Positions 24,884-33,806 of a DNA stretch of 64,000 bases are shown here, piece by piece. Within the stretch, counting starts at the first letter, position 1. The number at the start of each line of letters is the position of its first letter. This stretch comes from Fusibacter sp963666805 (GTDB taxonomy: Bacteria; Bacillota; Clostridia; Peptostreptococcales; Acidaminobacteraceae): NCBI GenBank assembly GCA_963666805.2, contig CAXXWR010000004.1, forward strand, positions 290,960 through 354,959. Reading direction: 5' to 3'. The translations under genes and the position numbers were made by a program. The notes below the pieces were generated by a model. It had not been told where the DNA came from. It made no database searches and saw only the letters and a list, made by a program, of their open reading frames with translations.

Positions 24884-25963
24884 ATGTTAGAATTTGATGT
24901 TGCTGTTGAAGAATTTGCTCAGCTTAAAGTAATCGGTGTTGGTGGCGGTGGAAACAACGCAGTTAATAGAATGATTAAAGGCAACCTTAAGGGTGTTCAG
25001 TTTATTGCTATCAATACTGACAAACAAGCACTATACAGTTCAGCTGCAGAATATAAGTTACAAATTGGTGAAAAATTAACAAGAGGTTTAGGCGCAGGTG
25101 CTAATCCAGAAGTGGGTAAAAAAGCCTGTGAAGAGAGTCGAGATGATGTCTATCAAGCATTACAAGGTGCTGATATGGTGTTTATTACTGCTGGAATGGG
25201 CGGTGGTACTGGAACAGGAGCAGCGCCGATTGTAGCAGAAATTGCAAAAGAAATGGGCATTCTTACAGTAGGGGTTGTTACAAAACCTTTTTCTTTTGAA
25301 GGTAAAAGAAGAATGAAACATGCTGAAGAAGGCATTGAAGAATTGAAAAAAAGAGTGGACACACTCATTACTATTCCAAATGATAGATTATTAGAAATCG
25401 TAGAAAAGAGAACCTCTATATTAGATGCCTTTACTATTGCAGATGATGTATTAAGACAAGGGGTTCAAGGTATTTCGAACACAATAACAGAAACGGGTTT
25501 AATTAATGTTGACTTTGCTGATGTAAAAACGATTATGTATGAACAAGGTTTAGCACATATGGGTATTGGTGCTTCAAGTGGAGATGATCGTGCAATTGAA
25601 GCAACGAATCAAGCGATTCATAGTCCTTTACTTGAAACTTCCATCAAGGGGTCGAAAGGGATTCTTCTCAACATCAGAGGGGGCAAATCACTAGGCATGA
25701 TGGAAATTCAGCAAGCAGCTGATTTAGTTTATCAAGAAGCTGATCCAGAAGCTAATATTATCATGGGGGCTGTAATTGATGAATCCTTGAAGGATGAAAT
25801 CACAGTCACTGTTATTGCGACAGGTTTTGAAACTGTTAAAGCGGAACCAAAAGTTGAGGTTAAAAAACCTAATAAAGAACAAGTGAAAGTTCAACAAGTA
25901 GAAGCAGAAACGGACGATGATGATTCGTTTGATATTCCGACTTTCTTAAGAAAGAAGAGATAA
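24884..25963 (+). CDS. ftsZ: Cell division protein FtsZ
   Basis: FtsZ is the tubulin-like GTPase that forms the Z ring. The 359 residues include VGGGGNNAVNRM (about 19-30), the tubulin signature GMGGGTGTGAAP, the T7-loop region (GLINVDFADVKTIM), a short variable linker and the conserved C-terminal peptide (DDSFDIPTFLRKKR). That peptide normally docks FtsA, SepF and other partners. GAGGAGG before the ATG at 24884 fixes the start; an upstream in-frame ATG at 24854 would add ten residues with no ribosome site. No ftsA precedes it, but sepF lies 9.6 kb downstream. Confidence 0.98.
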   Translation: MLEFDVAVEEFAQLKVIGVGGGGNNAVNRMIKGNLKGVQFIAINTDKQALYSSAAEYKLQIGEKLTRGLGAGANPEVGKKACEESRDDVYQALQGADMVFITAGMGGGTGTGAAPIVAEIAKEMGILTVGVVTKPFSFEGKRRMKHAEEGIEELKKRVDTLITIPNDRLLEIVEKRTSILDAFTIADDVLRQGVQGISNTITETGLINVDFADVKTIMYEQGLAHMGIGASSGDDRAIEATNQAIHSPLLETSIKGSKGILLNIRGGKSLGMMEIQQAADLVYQEADPEANIIMGAVIDESLKDEITVTVIATGFETVKAEPKVEVKKPNKEQVKVQQVEAETDDDDSFDIPTFLRKKR

Positions 25964-26006
25964 TGATTGTAACTAACCATAATAGATTATAATGGCAGGT
26001 GAAAAA

Positions 26007-26471
26007 ATGAAATGTCCTTATTGTAGTAGCTTAGAATCAAAAGTAATCGATTCCCGACCAACGGAAGATGGTCATGTAATTAGAAGAAGAAGAGAATGTA
26101 TGAATTGTAAGCAACGTTTTACTACTTATGAAAAGATTGAAGAAATTCCGATTATTATTGTCAAAAAAGATGGTAATAGAGAGAGCTACAATCGCATGAA
26201 AGTTTTAAACGGTATCATTAGGGCATGTGAAAAAAGACCTGTATCTATGGAACAAATGGAACAATTAATAGATAACATTGAATCTAGGATGCACAGTTCT
26301 ATGGAAAAAGAAATTTCTTCTGAACTCATTGGTGAACTTGTCATGTCAGGTCTTAAGGACTTAGATGAAGTGGCTTATGTTAGATTTGCATCAGTTTATA
26401 GACAATTTAAAGACATTAATACGTTTATTAATGAGTTAACAAAATTATTGAATGAAAAAGCAAAAGGGTAA
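26007..26471 (+). CDS. nrdR: Transcriptional repressor NrdR
   Basis: NrdR represses ribonucleotide reductase genes in response to ATP/dATP. The 154 residues match the usual length: a zinc ribbon (CPYC at 3-6, CMNC further on, with SRPTEDGHVIRRRREC between) and an ATP-cone domain (PIIIVKKDGNRESYNRMKVLNGIIRACEKRPV). AGGTGA before ATG 26007 decides the start over ATG 25992. It sits 43 bp after ftsZ and ends at a terminator, so it is probably the last gene of the ftsZ transcript. Confidence 0.96.
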   Translation: MKCPYCSSLESKVIDSRPTEDGHVIRRRRECMNCKQRFTTYEKIEEIPIIIVKKDGNRESYNRMKVLNGIIRACEKRPVSMEQMEQLIDNIESRMHSSMEKEISSELIGELVMSGLKDLDEVAYVRFASVYRQFKDINTFINELTKLLNEKAKG

Positions 26472-26479
26472 TAATGATA

Positions 26480-26507
26480 AAAAGCAGTAGATGATACTGC
26501 TTTTTTT
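26480..26507 (+). terminator. Terminator between nrdR and pgeF
   Basis: AAAAGCAGT and ACTGCTTTT enclose a short loop, followed by a T run. The pgeF ribosome site (CTAAGGAGG) follows within about 8 bases and no promoter fits between, so read-through or attenuation is implied. Confidence 0.85.
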
Positions 26508-26529
26508 AACCCCTAAGGAGGCGTTTAAT

Positions 26530-27348
26530 ATGAATCAATTCGCAATTTTTTCTCAAGAGATAGTTCATGGTATTACGACAAGAGAAAATGGGGTGAGTCA
26601 ATCTCCTTATGATATGAACACGGGTTTTTATGGGGCTGATGATTTTAATGATGTGTGTCGTAATATCTTTAACGCATTACAGTCAATGGGTGCTAGTGCC
26701 AAGACAATCATTGCAACGAGACAAACGCACTCGGATCATGTCCTTATTATTGATAGTGCATTTGACTTTGATAAACTTGAAGCTGTTGATGTGACAGATA
26801 CAGCACTGAGTGATTATCAGTTATATGTAGCTGATGATGTTGATGCGCTCATAACTAATCGTGAAGATATCATTCTTATGACTTTCCATGCAGATTGTGT
26901 TCCTATTTTGCTTGCAAGTACTTCTCCTTATGTGGTAGCTGCAGTGCACAGCGGTTGGCGTGGAACAGCTAAACAAATTGTTAAAGAAGTGCTTTATCTC
27001 ATGCAGGGAAAATTAGAAGTGCCTTTGGAAACGATCAAGGTAGCTATTGGTCAAAGTGCTGGTTCGTGTTGTTATGAAGTGGAGTACCCTGTAATTGAAG
27101 CGCTTCAAAAACGTTATACAAAAGCGATGTTGACAGATAATGTTATCCCCAAAGATTATGGAAAATACTTGATTGACTTAAAAGGTATCAATAAGACGCT
27201 CTTAATTCATGAGGGCATTTTAGAATCACATATAGAGGTTAACCCGGATTGTACCATTTGTTTATCTGATAAATACCATTCTTACCGTGCATCAGGAACG
27301 CATCGTGGATCAATGAGTGCTTTTATTCAAATCAAAAAACACTTGTAA
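26530..27348 (+). CDS. pgeF: Peptidoglycan editing factor PgeF / YfiH-LACC1 family multicopper purine enzyme
   Basis: This 272-residue protein belongs to the DUF152/YfiH (YlmD, LACC1) family. In bacteria it prevents misincorporation of L-Ser into the stem peptide; homologues also act on purine nucleosides. The zinc/copper ligands are visible in TFHADCVPILLA (His and Cys) and AVHSGWRGTA (His), with GQSAGSCCYEV and the C-terminal CLSDKYHSYRASGTHRG. The ATG at 26530 follows AAGGAGG. A longer in-frame extension upstream runs through the nrdR terminator and is rejected. Confidence 0.9.
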   Translation: MNQFAIFSQEIVHGITTRENGVSQSPYDMNTGFYGADDFNDVCRNIFNALQSMGASAKTIIATRQTHSDHVLIIDSAFDFDKLEAVDVTDTALSDYQLYVADDVDALITNREDIILMTFHADCVPILLASTSPYVVAAVHSGWRGTAKQIVKEVLYLMQGKLEVPLETIKVAIGQSAGSCCYEVEYPVIEALQKRYTKAMLTDNVIPKDYGKYLIDLKGINKTLLIHEGILESHIEVNPDCTICLSDKYHSYRASGTHRGSMSAFIQIKKHL

Positions 27349-27415
27349 ATTGACTTTAGATACGTTAAAATATGAAACTGTATGAATATAGCATGTTATT
27401 AGAAAATAGGTGGAT

Positions 27416-28738
27416 ATGAGTAAAATCATTAAAATTGAGGAAGGGTCGTTAGCGGAGGAATTAGAACTTGAAATTGGAGATCAACTCTTATCAATCAATC
27501 AATTGCCCGTTGAAGATATTATTGACTACATTTTCTTAATGAATGATGAATATGTTGAAATAGAAATTGAAAAAGCAAACGGTGATATTTGGGAACTAGA
27601 AGTTGACAAAGAATATGATGAAACTTTAGGTGTTGAGTTTGATCGAGCGATTATTGATGATGCTAAAAGGTGCCATAATAATTGTGTTTTTTGTTTTGTG
27701 GATCAGTTGCCAAAGGGCATGAGAGAAAGTTTATACTTCAAAGATGATGATTCTCGATTGTCTTTTTTACAAGGTAATTTTGTAACACTCACCAACTTGA
27801 ATGATGAAAAACTTGACAGAATCGTTCGCTATAAAATTAGCCCCATTAATGTGTCCGTGCATACTACGAATCCAGAACTTCGTATGAAAATGCTGAATAA
27901 TCGTTTTGCAGGAAACATAATGGAAAGGTTGCGTTTTTTAACAGAAGGTGGCATTGTCGTTAATGCACAAATTGTTCTTTGTCCAGGTTATAATGATGGA
28001 GAAGAGCTTAAGCGCACACTTAAGGATTTGGCAACGCTTAATGAACATTTAAATTCAGTAGCCATTGTTCCGATTGGATTGACGAAACATCGTGACCATT
28101 TAACGTTTATGGAGGGTTTTAATAGACAAACGGCTCAAGCAGTTATTCAAGAGGTAGAGGCTTTTCAAGAGCAAATGTTAAAGACACGAGGGACACGGTT
28201 TGTTTTTTTGGCTGATGAATTTTATATTATAGGAAATCAAGCTTTTCCATCTCATGAAGCCTATGAAGGCTTTTTGCAGTATGAAGATGGTGTAGGCATG
28301 GTGCGTAAATTGACCTATGAAGTTCACGAGGCCATGAAGTCTATAGATTTAAAAGAAATAACATATGAAAAGAGACATGTTGTTATCGCAACAGGGGTCG
28401 CAGCAGGGCCCTATCTAAAAGGATTAGCAAGAGAGATCGAAGCGCGTTTTACAAATCTTAAAGTAGATGTACAAGCTATCAAAAATGATTTTTTCGGTGA
28501 AAAAATTACGGTGGCAGGTTTACTAACGGGCACAGATATAAAAGCACAATTAAAAGTTGATGAGACAATTGACGAAATCTTATTGCCAATTTATATGTTT
28601 AGAACTGGAGAAGAGGTGCTTTTAGACGATTGTACAAAAACAGAGTTGGAAGCATATTTTAAAAAACCAATCGGCGTTGTCGATGGGACAGGATTGTCTT
28701 TTATAAGACAAATCGTATTAGGAGGCAATAATGAGTAG
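27416..28738 (+). CDS. DUF512 radical-SAM-like protein with PDZ-like N-terminus
   Basis: This 440-residue protein of unknown role is common in Clostridia next to der. An N-terminal PDZ-like segment (EEGSLAEELELEIGDQLLSINQLPV) is followed by a radical-SAM-like core with CHNNCVFC (CxxxCxxC, near residue 86) and the DDDSRLSFLQGNFVTLTNL motif. A C-terminal DUF512 domain follows, with DEFYIIGNQAFPS and VATGVAAGPYL. ATAGGTGG before ATG 27416 is the ribosome site, and the GTG at 27410 lies inside it. It overlaps der by 8 bases, implying coupling with ribosome assembly, by inference only. Confidence 0.85.
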   Translation: MSKIIKIEEGSLAEELELEIGDQLLSINQLPVEDIIDYIFLMNDEYVEIEIEKANGDIWELEVDKEYDETLGVEFDRAIIDDAKRCHNNCVFCFVDQLPKGMRESLYFKDDDSRLSFLQGNFVTLTNLNDEKLDRIVRYKISPINVSVHTTNPELRMKMLNNRFAGNIMERLRFLTEGGIVVNAQIVLCPGYNDGEELKRTLKDLATLNEHLNSVAIVPIGLTKHRDHLTFMEGFNRQTAQAVIQEVEAFQEQMLKTRGTRFVFLADEFYIIGNQAFPSHEAYEGFLQYEDGVGMVRKLTYEVHEAMKSIDLKEITYEKRHVVIATGVAAGPYLKGLAREIEARFTNLKVDVQAIKNDFFGEKITVAGLLTGTDIKAQLKVDETIDEILLPIYMFRTGEEVLLDDCTKTELEAYFKKPIGVVDGTGLSFIRQIVLGGNNE

Positions 28739-30047
28739 AAAACCAGTAGTAGCAGTAGTGGGACGTCCTAATGTAGGGAAGTCAACTTTTTTTAATAGAA
28801 TCGCGGGCAAACGTATTTCCATAGTAGAAGATACACCAGGTGTAACCCGTGACCGTGTATATGCAGATTGTGAGTGGCTTAGATATCAATTCGTAATGAT
28901 TGATACTGGCGGGATAGAACCGTCTTCATCAGATATCATTATCTCTCAAATGAGAGATCAGGCTCAAATTGCAATTGATACAGCAGACGTGATTGTTTTT
29001 TTATGTGACGGTAAGTATTCATATACTTCTGCAGATGAAGAAATAGCACAAATGCTTAGAATTTCTCATAAGCCAGTTGTTTTAGTGCTTAATAAAATTG
29101 ATCAGTATAAAAAACCGGATCATTATTATGACTATTATAATTTAGGTCTTGGTGAGCCTCAAATGATTTCTTCTGTAAATGCAATGGGATTAGGTGATTT
29201 ATTAGATGAAATCGTGGCACATTTCCCTGATGAAGCTGAACTTGAAGAGGATGATGAAGTCATCAAAATTTGCTTTATTGGTAAACCTAATGTAGGCAAA
29301 TCATCAATGATTAATAAAATTATTGGTGAAAAAAGGGTTATTGTTTCGGAGATTGCGGGAACAACGCGTGATGCAATTGACACCCCTTTCGAGTGGAATG
29401 ATCAAAAATTCACCTTGATTGATACAGCTGGCATTAGAAGAAAATCAAAAGTTAATGAGAATATTGAAAAATACAGTGTTTTAAGAGCCATGGCTGCTGT
29501 TGAAAGAGCTGATGTTTGTTTTATTATGATTGATGCCAACGAAGGCGTAACCGATCAAGATAGAAAGATTGCAGGCCTTGCACATGAAGCGGGTAAAGCA
29601 GCGATTATCGTTGTGAATAAATGGGATTCAATTGAAAAAGACAATAAAACGTATACAGATTATAAAAAACAAGTGCGTACAGACCTATCTTATATGTCTT
29701 ATGCGCCTGTAGAATTTGTTTCGGCACTTACAGGTCAAAGGGTTATGAATTTGCTTGAAAAAGCCATTTATGTTTCCAATAATCATGCCCTAAGAATCTC
29801 TACAGGTGTTCTTAATGATGTGATTAATGAAGCTATTGCATTGAATCAAACCCCATCTGATAAGGGTAAAAGACTTAAAATATACTATGCAACTCAAGTG
29901 TCGGTTAAACCACCAACGTTTGTTCTCTTTGTTAATGACAAAGAATTAGCACATTTTTCTTATGTCCGTTATCTTGAAAATCAAATTAGAAAGAATTTTA
30001 ATTTTGATGGGACCCCTATTGTTTTTAATGTTAAACAAAGAGGTTAA
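28731..30047 (+). CDS. der: Ribosome biogenesis GTPase Der (EngA)
   Basis: Der is an essential tandem GTPase acting in 50S assembly. The 438 residues hold two G domains: GRPNVGKST, DTPGVTRDR, DTGG and NKID near the N-terminus, then GKPNVGKSS, GTTRDAID, DTAGIRRKSK and NKWD. A KH-like C-terminal domain follows (KIYYATQVSVKPPTFVLFVN). AGGAGG precedes the ATG, which overlaps the DUF512 gene by 8 bases. A bidirectional terminator separates it from a convergent methyltransferase gene. Confidence 0.98.
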   Translation: MSRKPVVAVVGRPNVGKSTFFNRIAGKRISIVEDTPGVTRDRVYADCEWLRYQFVMIDTGGIEPSSSDIIISQMRDQAQIAIDTADVIVFLCDGKYSYTSADEEIAQMLRISHKPVVLVLNKIDQYKKPDHYYDYYNLGLGEPQMISSVNAMGLGDLLDEIVAHFPDEAELEEDDEVIKICFIGKPNVGKSSMINKIIGEKRVIVSEIAGTTRDAIDTPFEWNDQKFTLIDTAGIRRKSKVNENIEKYSVLRAMAAVERADVCFIMIDANEGVTDQDRKIAGLAHEAGKAAIIVVNKWDSIEKDNKTYTDYKKQVRTDLSYMSYAPVEFVSALTGQRVMNLLEKAIYVSNNHALRISTGVLNDVINEAIALNQTPSDKGKRLKIYYATQVSVKPPTFVLFVNDKELAHFSYVRYLENQIRKNFNFDGTPIVFNVKQRG

Positions 30048-30059
30048 TAGAAGCATAAA

Positions 30060-30093
30060 TAAAGCCAAGGCAGATGATTTGCCTTGGCTTTTG
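30060..30093. terminator. Bidirectional terminator between der and the methyltransferase gene
   Basis: AAAGCCAAGGCA (30061-30072) pairs with TGCCTTGGCTTT, with T/A tracts on each side. The two genes converge on it. Confidence 0.85.
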
Positions 30094-30095
30094 AT

Positions 30096-30866
30096 TTATT
30101 TCGCTTTTCTTGCTTTTAAAATAAACGTTTTAGGAATACCTTTATCGAAAACTTCTGAAGATAAATTAGGTTCTTCGATGAGATGCTCAATGATAAAGCC
30201 ACATGTCGCCATAGCAGTGACAATTTCACCTAAAGTCCACTGGCGTAATTGGATGAGATGGCGACTAGAATCGCTACTATATTTTGATGTAGCACTTTCT
30301 TTTTCAACCCAACCAGTAGCAAAATAGTCACCAGTGACCTTGTGTTTTCGGACTTTTGCCGTCGACCCTCTTGAGGTAATAAGTTTAGTACTTACAGGAT
30401 GAAAATCTCTTATAATAATCTTTCCTCCAGGTTTTAATGCCTTGTAGTAGATGCTAAAAAAGGCAACGAGGTCGTCAAAGTAATGTAAGATACCCATTTC
30501 TGAAAAAGCGTAGTCAAATTCTTGGTGAAAGTCCAAAGTCATAACATTTTGGACGAGATAGGTCACCTCCTGATGGAGGCTGGCATTTAGGTCGTTAAAG
30601 TATTTTTCATTATCATGTGAGAAATCAACAATGGTGACAGAAGCACCCAAAAGTGACAGGGCTAATGCCTTGCTACCAATAGAACCTAAGGGATTAAGAA
30701 TATGGGCTCGATCTATAAAATCGAATTCTGATAAAAGGGAGCCTAGAATTTTTTCAGGTTTTTTTTTAATTTTAGCTGCATAGTTTTCTGGTGAACCGTA
30801 TTTATCGTACCAAGCGCGATAGACATCGTTGTGCCATACGCTTTCATGATCTTGAGAATTTGACAT
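30096..30866 (-). CDS. Class I SAM-dependent methyltransferase, degenerate motif I
   Basis: This 256-residue protein has a Rossmann-type methyltransferase layout. The usual acidic/glycine motif I is replaced by ILNPLGSIGSKALAL. A post-I aspartate (TIVDFS), the FDYAFSEMGILHYF strand and KALKPGGKIIIRDFHPV are recognisable. The C-terminal part (RQWTLGEIVTAMATCGFIIEHLIEE) is typical of small-molecule methyltransferases. The substrate is unknown. AAGGAG precedes the ATG on the minus strand. The gene is divergent from the VOC-like gene, with a shared 95-bp control region. Confidence 0.8.
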   Translation of the reverse strand: MSNSQDHESVWHNDVYRAWYDKYGSPENYAAKIKKKPEKILGSLLSEFDFIDRAHILNPLGSIGSKALALSLLGASVTIVDFSHDNEKYFNDLNASLHQEVTYLVQNVMTLDFHQEFDYAFSEMGILHYFDDLVAFFSIYYKALKPGGKIIIRDFHPVSTKLITSRGSTAKVRKHKVTGDYFATGWVEKESATSKYSSDSSRHLIQLRQWTLGEIVTAMATCGFIIEHLIEEPNLSSEVFDKGIPKTFILKARKAK

Positions 30867-30961
30867 GATTTACTCCTTCAATTTTAGTGATAAGATATTA
30901 TATCATGACTTGATTGTTTGAAAAATAGATGGGTAGAAAAAGGTTGAGGTGAAAGATACAT

Positions 30962-31345
30962 ATGAGATTAGTTAGACATACCAATCACTTAAAGGAGATG
31001 CTCTTTTTTTATCATGAAATGCTTGATTTTAAAGTGATTGAAAATTTTGATTCAAAATATGGTTATAATGGATCAGTCCTCCAAAAGACAGGAGAAAGTT
31101 GGCAACTGGAAATTGTTTCATCTAAAATATCTCCTCGTCACCTATGCGATGAAGAAGACCTTATGATACTTTGCTATCCATCTCTCAAAAGGGTGGAACA
31201 GATTTTAGAGAAATTACAGTTGCATAAATATAGACGCTTAGCACCTACTAATCCTTTCTGGGAAGAGAGAGGATTGTTGGTTAAAGATCCTGATGGTTAT
31301 CGAATATTGCTGTGCGTTGAAAATAATTTTGATGGACAAAAATGA
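30962..31345 (+). CDS. VOC (glyoxalase/bleomycin-resistance) superfamily protein
   Basis: This 127-residue protein has the paired beta-alpha-beta-beta-beta pattern of the VOC fold: HLKEMLFFYHEMLDFKVIENF at the start and GLLVKDPDGYRILLCVE at the end. It resembles the small YycE-like subgroup. Members bind metal or small ligands and serve as lyases, dioxygenases or drug-binding proteins; the function here cannot be assigned. GAGGTGAAAG precedes the ATG. It is divergent from the methyltransferase gene and ends at its own terminator. Confidence 0.75.
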   Translation: MRLVRHTNHLKEMLFFYHEMLDFKVIENFDSKYGYNGSVLQKTGESWQLEIVSSKISPRHLCDEEDLMILCYPSLKRVEQILEKLQLHKYRRLAPTNPFWEERGLLVKDPDGYRILLCVENNFDGQK

Positions 31346-31353
31346 GATGAATG

Positions 31354-31379
31354 CCAGAGACTTTAATCTCTGGTTTTTT
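31354..31379 (+). terminator. Terminator after the VOC gene
   Basis: CCAGAGA (31354-31360) and TCTCTGG (31367-31373) form a stem with a six-base loop, followed by TTTTTT. Confidence 0.88.
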
Positions 31380-31476
31380 CGTGTAACAAAACCATGACGA
31401 TTGCCTAATATTAACGTATTCAGAGCCAAAATATGATATAATATTGCTTATAGTTTTAAACTAATGGAGGCATAGA

Positions 31477-32520
31477 ATGAAAATAGCAGTAATGGCGGCA
31501 GGTAGTTGGGGAACAGCCCTTTCTATGGTGCTTCATGATAATGCTCATGACGTTTGCGTATGGGCAAGAAATCGAGAACAAGTAGCATCAATTAACGCCA
31601 CACATATTAATCATAAATATTTAAAAGACATTGAAATTCCTAAAGAGATTACGTTTACAAATGACATGAAGGCTTGTATTGAAGGTGCAAAAGTGATTCT
31701 TTTTTCTGTGCCAGCTCAACAGTTGAGTCATGTTTTAAATGATATGATGACCCAAATTGAAAAAGAAGCAATTGATATTCCTGAAGACACCATTATGATC
31801 AATGTTTCAAAGGGCATTGAGATTGGAAGTCTTAGAATTCCATCACAGTGGTTTGAAGCGGTTTTTCCTCAACACCCTTTTGTCGTTTTATCAGGGCCAT
31901 CACATGCGGAAGAAGTGGCATTAAAGTTACCGACAGCTTTGGTTTCAGCGTCGCAATCAAAAGAAGCGGCGGAATTTGTCCAAGATCTTTTTGCCAATGA
32001 CTATATGCGGATCTATACTAACCCTGATGTTGTAGGTGTTGAACTCAGTGGAGCACTCAAAAATATCATTGCACTTGGCGCTGGTATTAGTGATGGATTA
32101 GGCTATGGCGATAATGCTAAGGCTGCACTTATTACAAGGGGAATTTCTGAAATCACTCAACTGGGCATAAAAATGGGAGCCAATTTATCGACATTTAAAG
32201 GATTGGCCGGGGTTGGCGATATGATTGTGACCTGTACGAGTCAACACAGTAGAAATAGAAGATGTGGTATATTAATTGGTCAAGGTATGCCTTTAGATGA
32301 AGCAATTAAAGAAATCGGAATGGTGGTTGAAGGGGCTTATACAGTAAAATCCGCCTTTGCTTTAAAAGAAAAATATCACATTGAGATGCCTATTACAACA
32401 GCACTCTATGAAGTTCTTTATCATCATCAAAATGCAAGAGAGCAAGTTAATCAATTAATGACCAGACAGAAAAAACATGAAATTGATGAATCGGTGACTC
32501 TCACAAATCAATGGCAATAG
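31477..32520 (+). CDS. gpsA: Glycerol-3-phosphate dehydrogenase [NAD(P)+]
   Basis: GpsA reduces dihydroxyacetone phosphate to sn-glycerol-3-phosphate for phospholipid synthesis. The 347 residues show the nucleotide-binding start (MKIAVMAAGSWGTALSMVL, with AAGSWG in place of the usual GxGxxG), VSKGIE, LSGPSHAEEVA and the catalytic-lysine region GVELSGALKNIIALGAGISDGLGYGDNAKAALITRG. TGGAGG precedes the ATG. A TATAAT at 31437-31442 is a plausible -10 upstream. Its product feeds the same lipids used by Lgt. Confidence 0.96.
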   Translation: MKIAVMAAGSWGTALSMVLHDNAHDVCVWARNREQVASINATHINHKYLKDIEIPKEITFTNDMKACIEGAKVILFSVPAQQLSHVLNDMMTQIEKEAIDIPEDTIMINVSKGIEIGSLRIPSQWFEAVFPQHPFVVLSGPSHAEEVALKLPTALVSASQSKEAAEFVQDLFANDYMRIYTNPDVVGVELSGALKNIIALGAGISDGLGYGDNAKAALITRGISEITQLGIKMGANLSTFKGLAGVGDMIVTCTSQHSRNRRCGILIGQGMPLDEAIKEIGMVVEGAYTVKSAFALKEKYHIEMPITTALYEVLYHHQNAREQVNQLMTRQKKHEIDESVTLTNQWQ

Positions 32521-32537
32521 GAGCGTGAAAGTAGATA

Positions 32538-33794
32538 ATGAGTAGTCATTCAAAGAGGCCCATTAGGAAAAAAACCAAAAAAAGGCGACCTTATTATGGT
32601 CGGATTATAGCAACTCTTTTGATTTTTGGCCTTATTGTCTATTTTGTTGTGAAATTGGGAATAAGTCTGTTTTTAGATCAGCATACAAGTTATCTTGTAG
32701 ATTATGGATCATTGGATATCAAAAAGGATTATCAAGCAGTTGTGGTTCGCAATGAACTTTTAGTGAGCACATCTTATAAGGGCTTAGTAACCTATTTTGC
32801 TAATGAAGGAGAATCTGTAGAAAAGGGACAGCAAATTGCTGAAATCTTTAATGATGGGTCCGACTTACCAGAAGTTGCAGATGAAACAGAGAAAGAACAG
32901 GTACAGAAAAAAATTGAATTTGATTATAACAGTTTAGAATCTGATATTATGAACCTTAAAAATAAGATAATAGCTGCAATTGATAAAAGTGATTTTGAAG
33001 CTATTCCAGCGCTGAAAGAATCTCTTATTTTAAAGTTAGAAACACGAGAAAAATTAGAAGGTGAGAATAAGTTTTTATCCAATAGAACGACCAGTCAATC
33101 AAAGGCAACGGTGGGTGGAAATGGACTTAAAGAAGGCGAAAAAGGAATTATCAATGCGCCAGCCGATGGTTATATCACTTATCGTATGGATGGTTATGAG
33201 GACTATCTGACTATTGATAACATTTATAATATCAATTATGATGAAATAGGAGAAAATCAAAGTACCTCTCTTTATTCACAGGCTATAAATGGAGACGATA
33301 CACCGTTATTTAAGATTATTGATCAATCAAGTATCTACTTATTGGTTCCAATTGAAACCAGTGAAGCTGAAACCTATAAGAGTATGAATGCAATTGAAGT
33401 GAAATTAGGTGATCAGTTACTAGAGGGTCAAATCTATGACGTCTTTTCAGGCAATGATCAAGACTGGGTAGCGGTTAAATTAGCAAAGGTACTACCTGTT
33501 TTAATGGAAACGCGAAAAGTATCGATTTCGCTTATTAAAGAAAATTATCAGGGGCTTAAAATTAATGTTGATTCCATCGTTAATCGTGATAATCAATTAG
33601 GCGTGTTTGAAGTTGATGAAGAAAATAGACTTCAATTTGTTCCTATCAAGGTCTTGGGTTATGATGAAGACTATGCGATTATAATGAGTAACCAATTTTA
33701 CGATGAAAAAGAGGGCCTTGTCAGGACATTAAAAGTCAATCAAGAAGTTGTAAGAGACGCCAAAGCATTTAAAGAGGGCGATCAATTTAAATAG
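32538..33794 (+). CDS. HlyD-like membrane-fusion/adaptor protein in the division cluster
   Basis: This 418-residue protein has a strongly basic cytoplasmic N-terminus (HSKRPIRKKTKKRRP), one membrane helix (about 23-47), a lipoyl/biotinyl-like hairpin half (YKGLVTYFANEGESVEKGQQIAEIF), a coiled-coil hairpin (about 110-175) and a beta-rich C-terminal part. It resembles HlyD-type adaptors, but no exporter gene is adjacent. HlyD-like genes next to ylmE-sepF recur in Clostridia, and the role there is not established. Its stop is 12 bp before yggS. Confidence 0.78.
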   Translation: MSSHSKRPIRKKTKKRRPYYGRIIATLLIFGLIVYFVVKLGISLFLDQHTSYLVDYGSLDIKKDYQAVVVRNELLVSTSYKGLVTYFANEGESVEKGQQIAEIFNDGSDLPEVADETEKEQVQKKIEFDYNSLESDIMNLKNKIIAAIDKSDFEAIPALKESLILKLETREKLEGENKFLSNRTTSQSKATVGGNGLKEGEKGIINAPADGYITYRMDGYEDYLTIDNIYNINYDEIGENQSTSLYSQAINGDDTPLFKIIDQSSIYLLVPIETSEAETYKSMNAIEVKLGDQLLEGQIYDVFSGNDQDWVAVKLAKVLPVLMETRKVSISLIKENYQGLKINVDSIVNRDNQLGVFEVDEENRLQFVPIKVLGYDEDYAIIMSNQFYDEKEGLVRTLKVNQEVVRDAKAFKEGDQFK

Positions 33795-33806
33795 GAGGGA
33801 AATCAA

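Noticed and set aside
29962..30327. Plus-strand 121-residue frame running from der through the terminator into the methyltransferase gene
   Set aside because: It crosses a strong bidirectional terminator and lies antisense to a better-supported methyltransferase with a good ribosome site.
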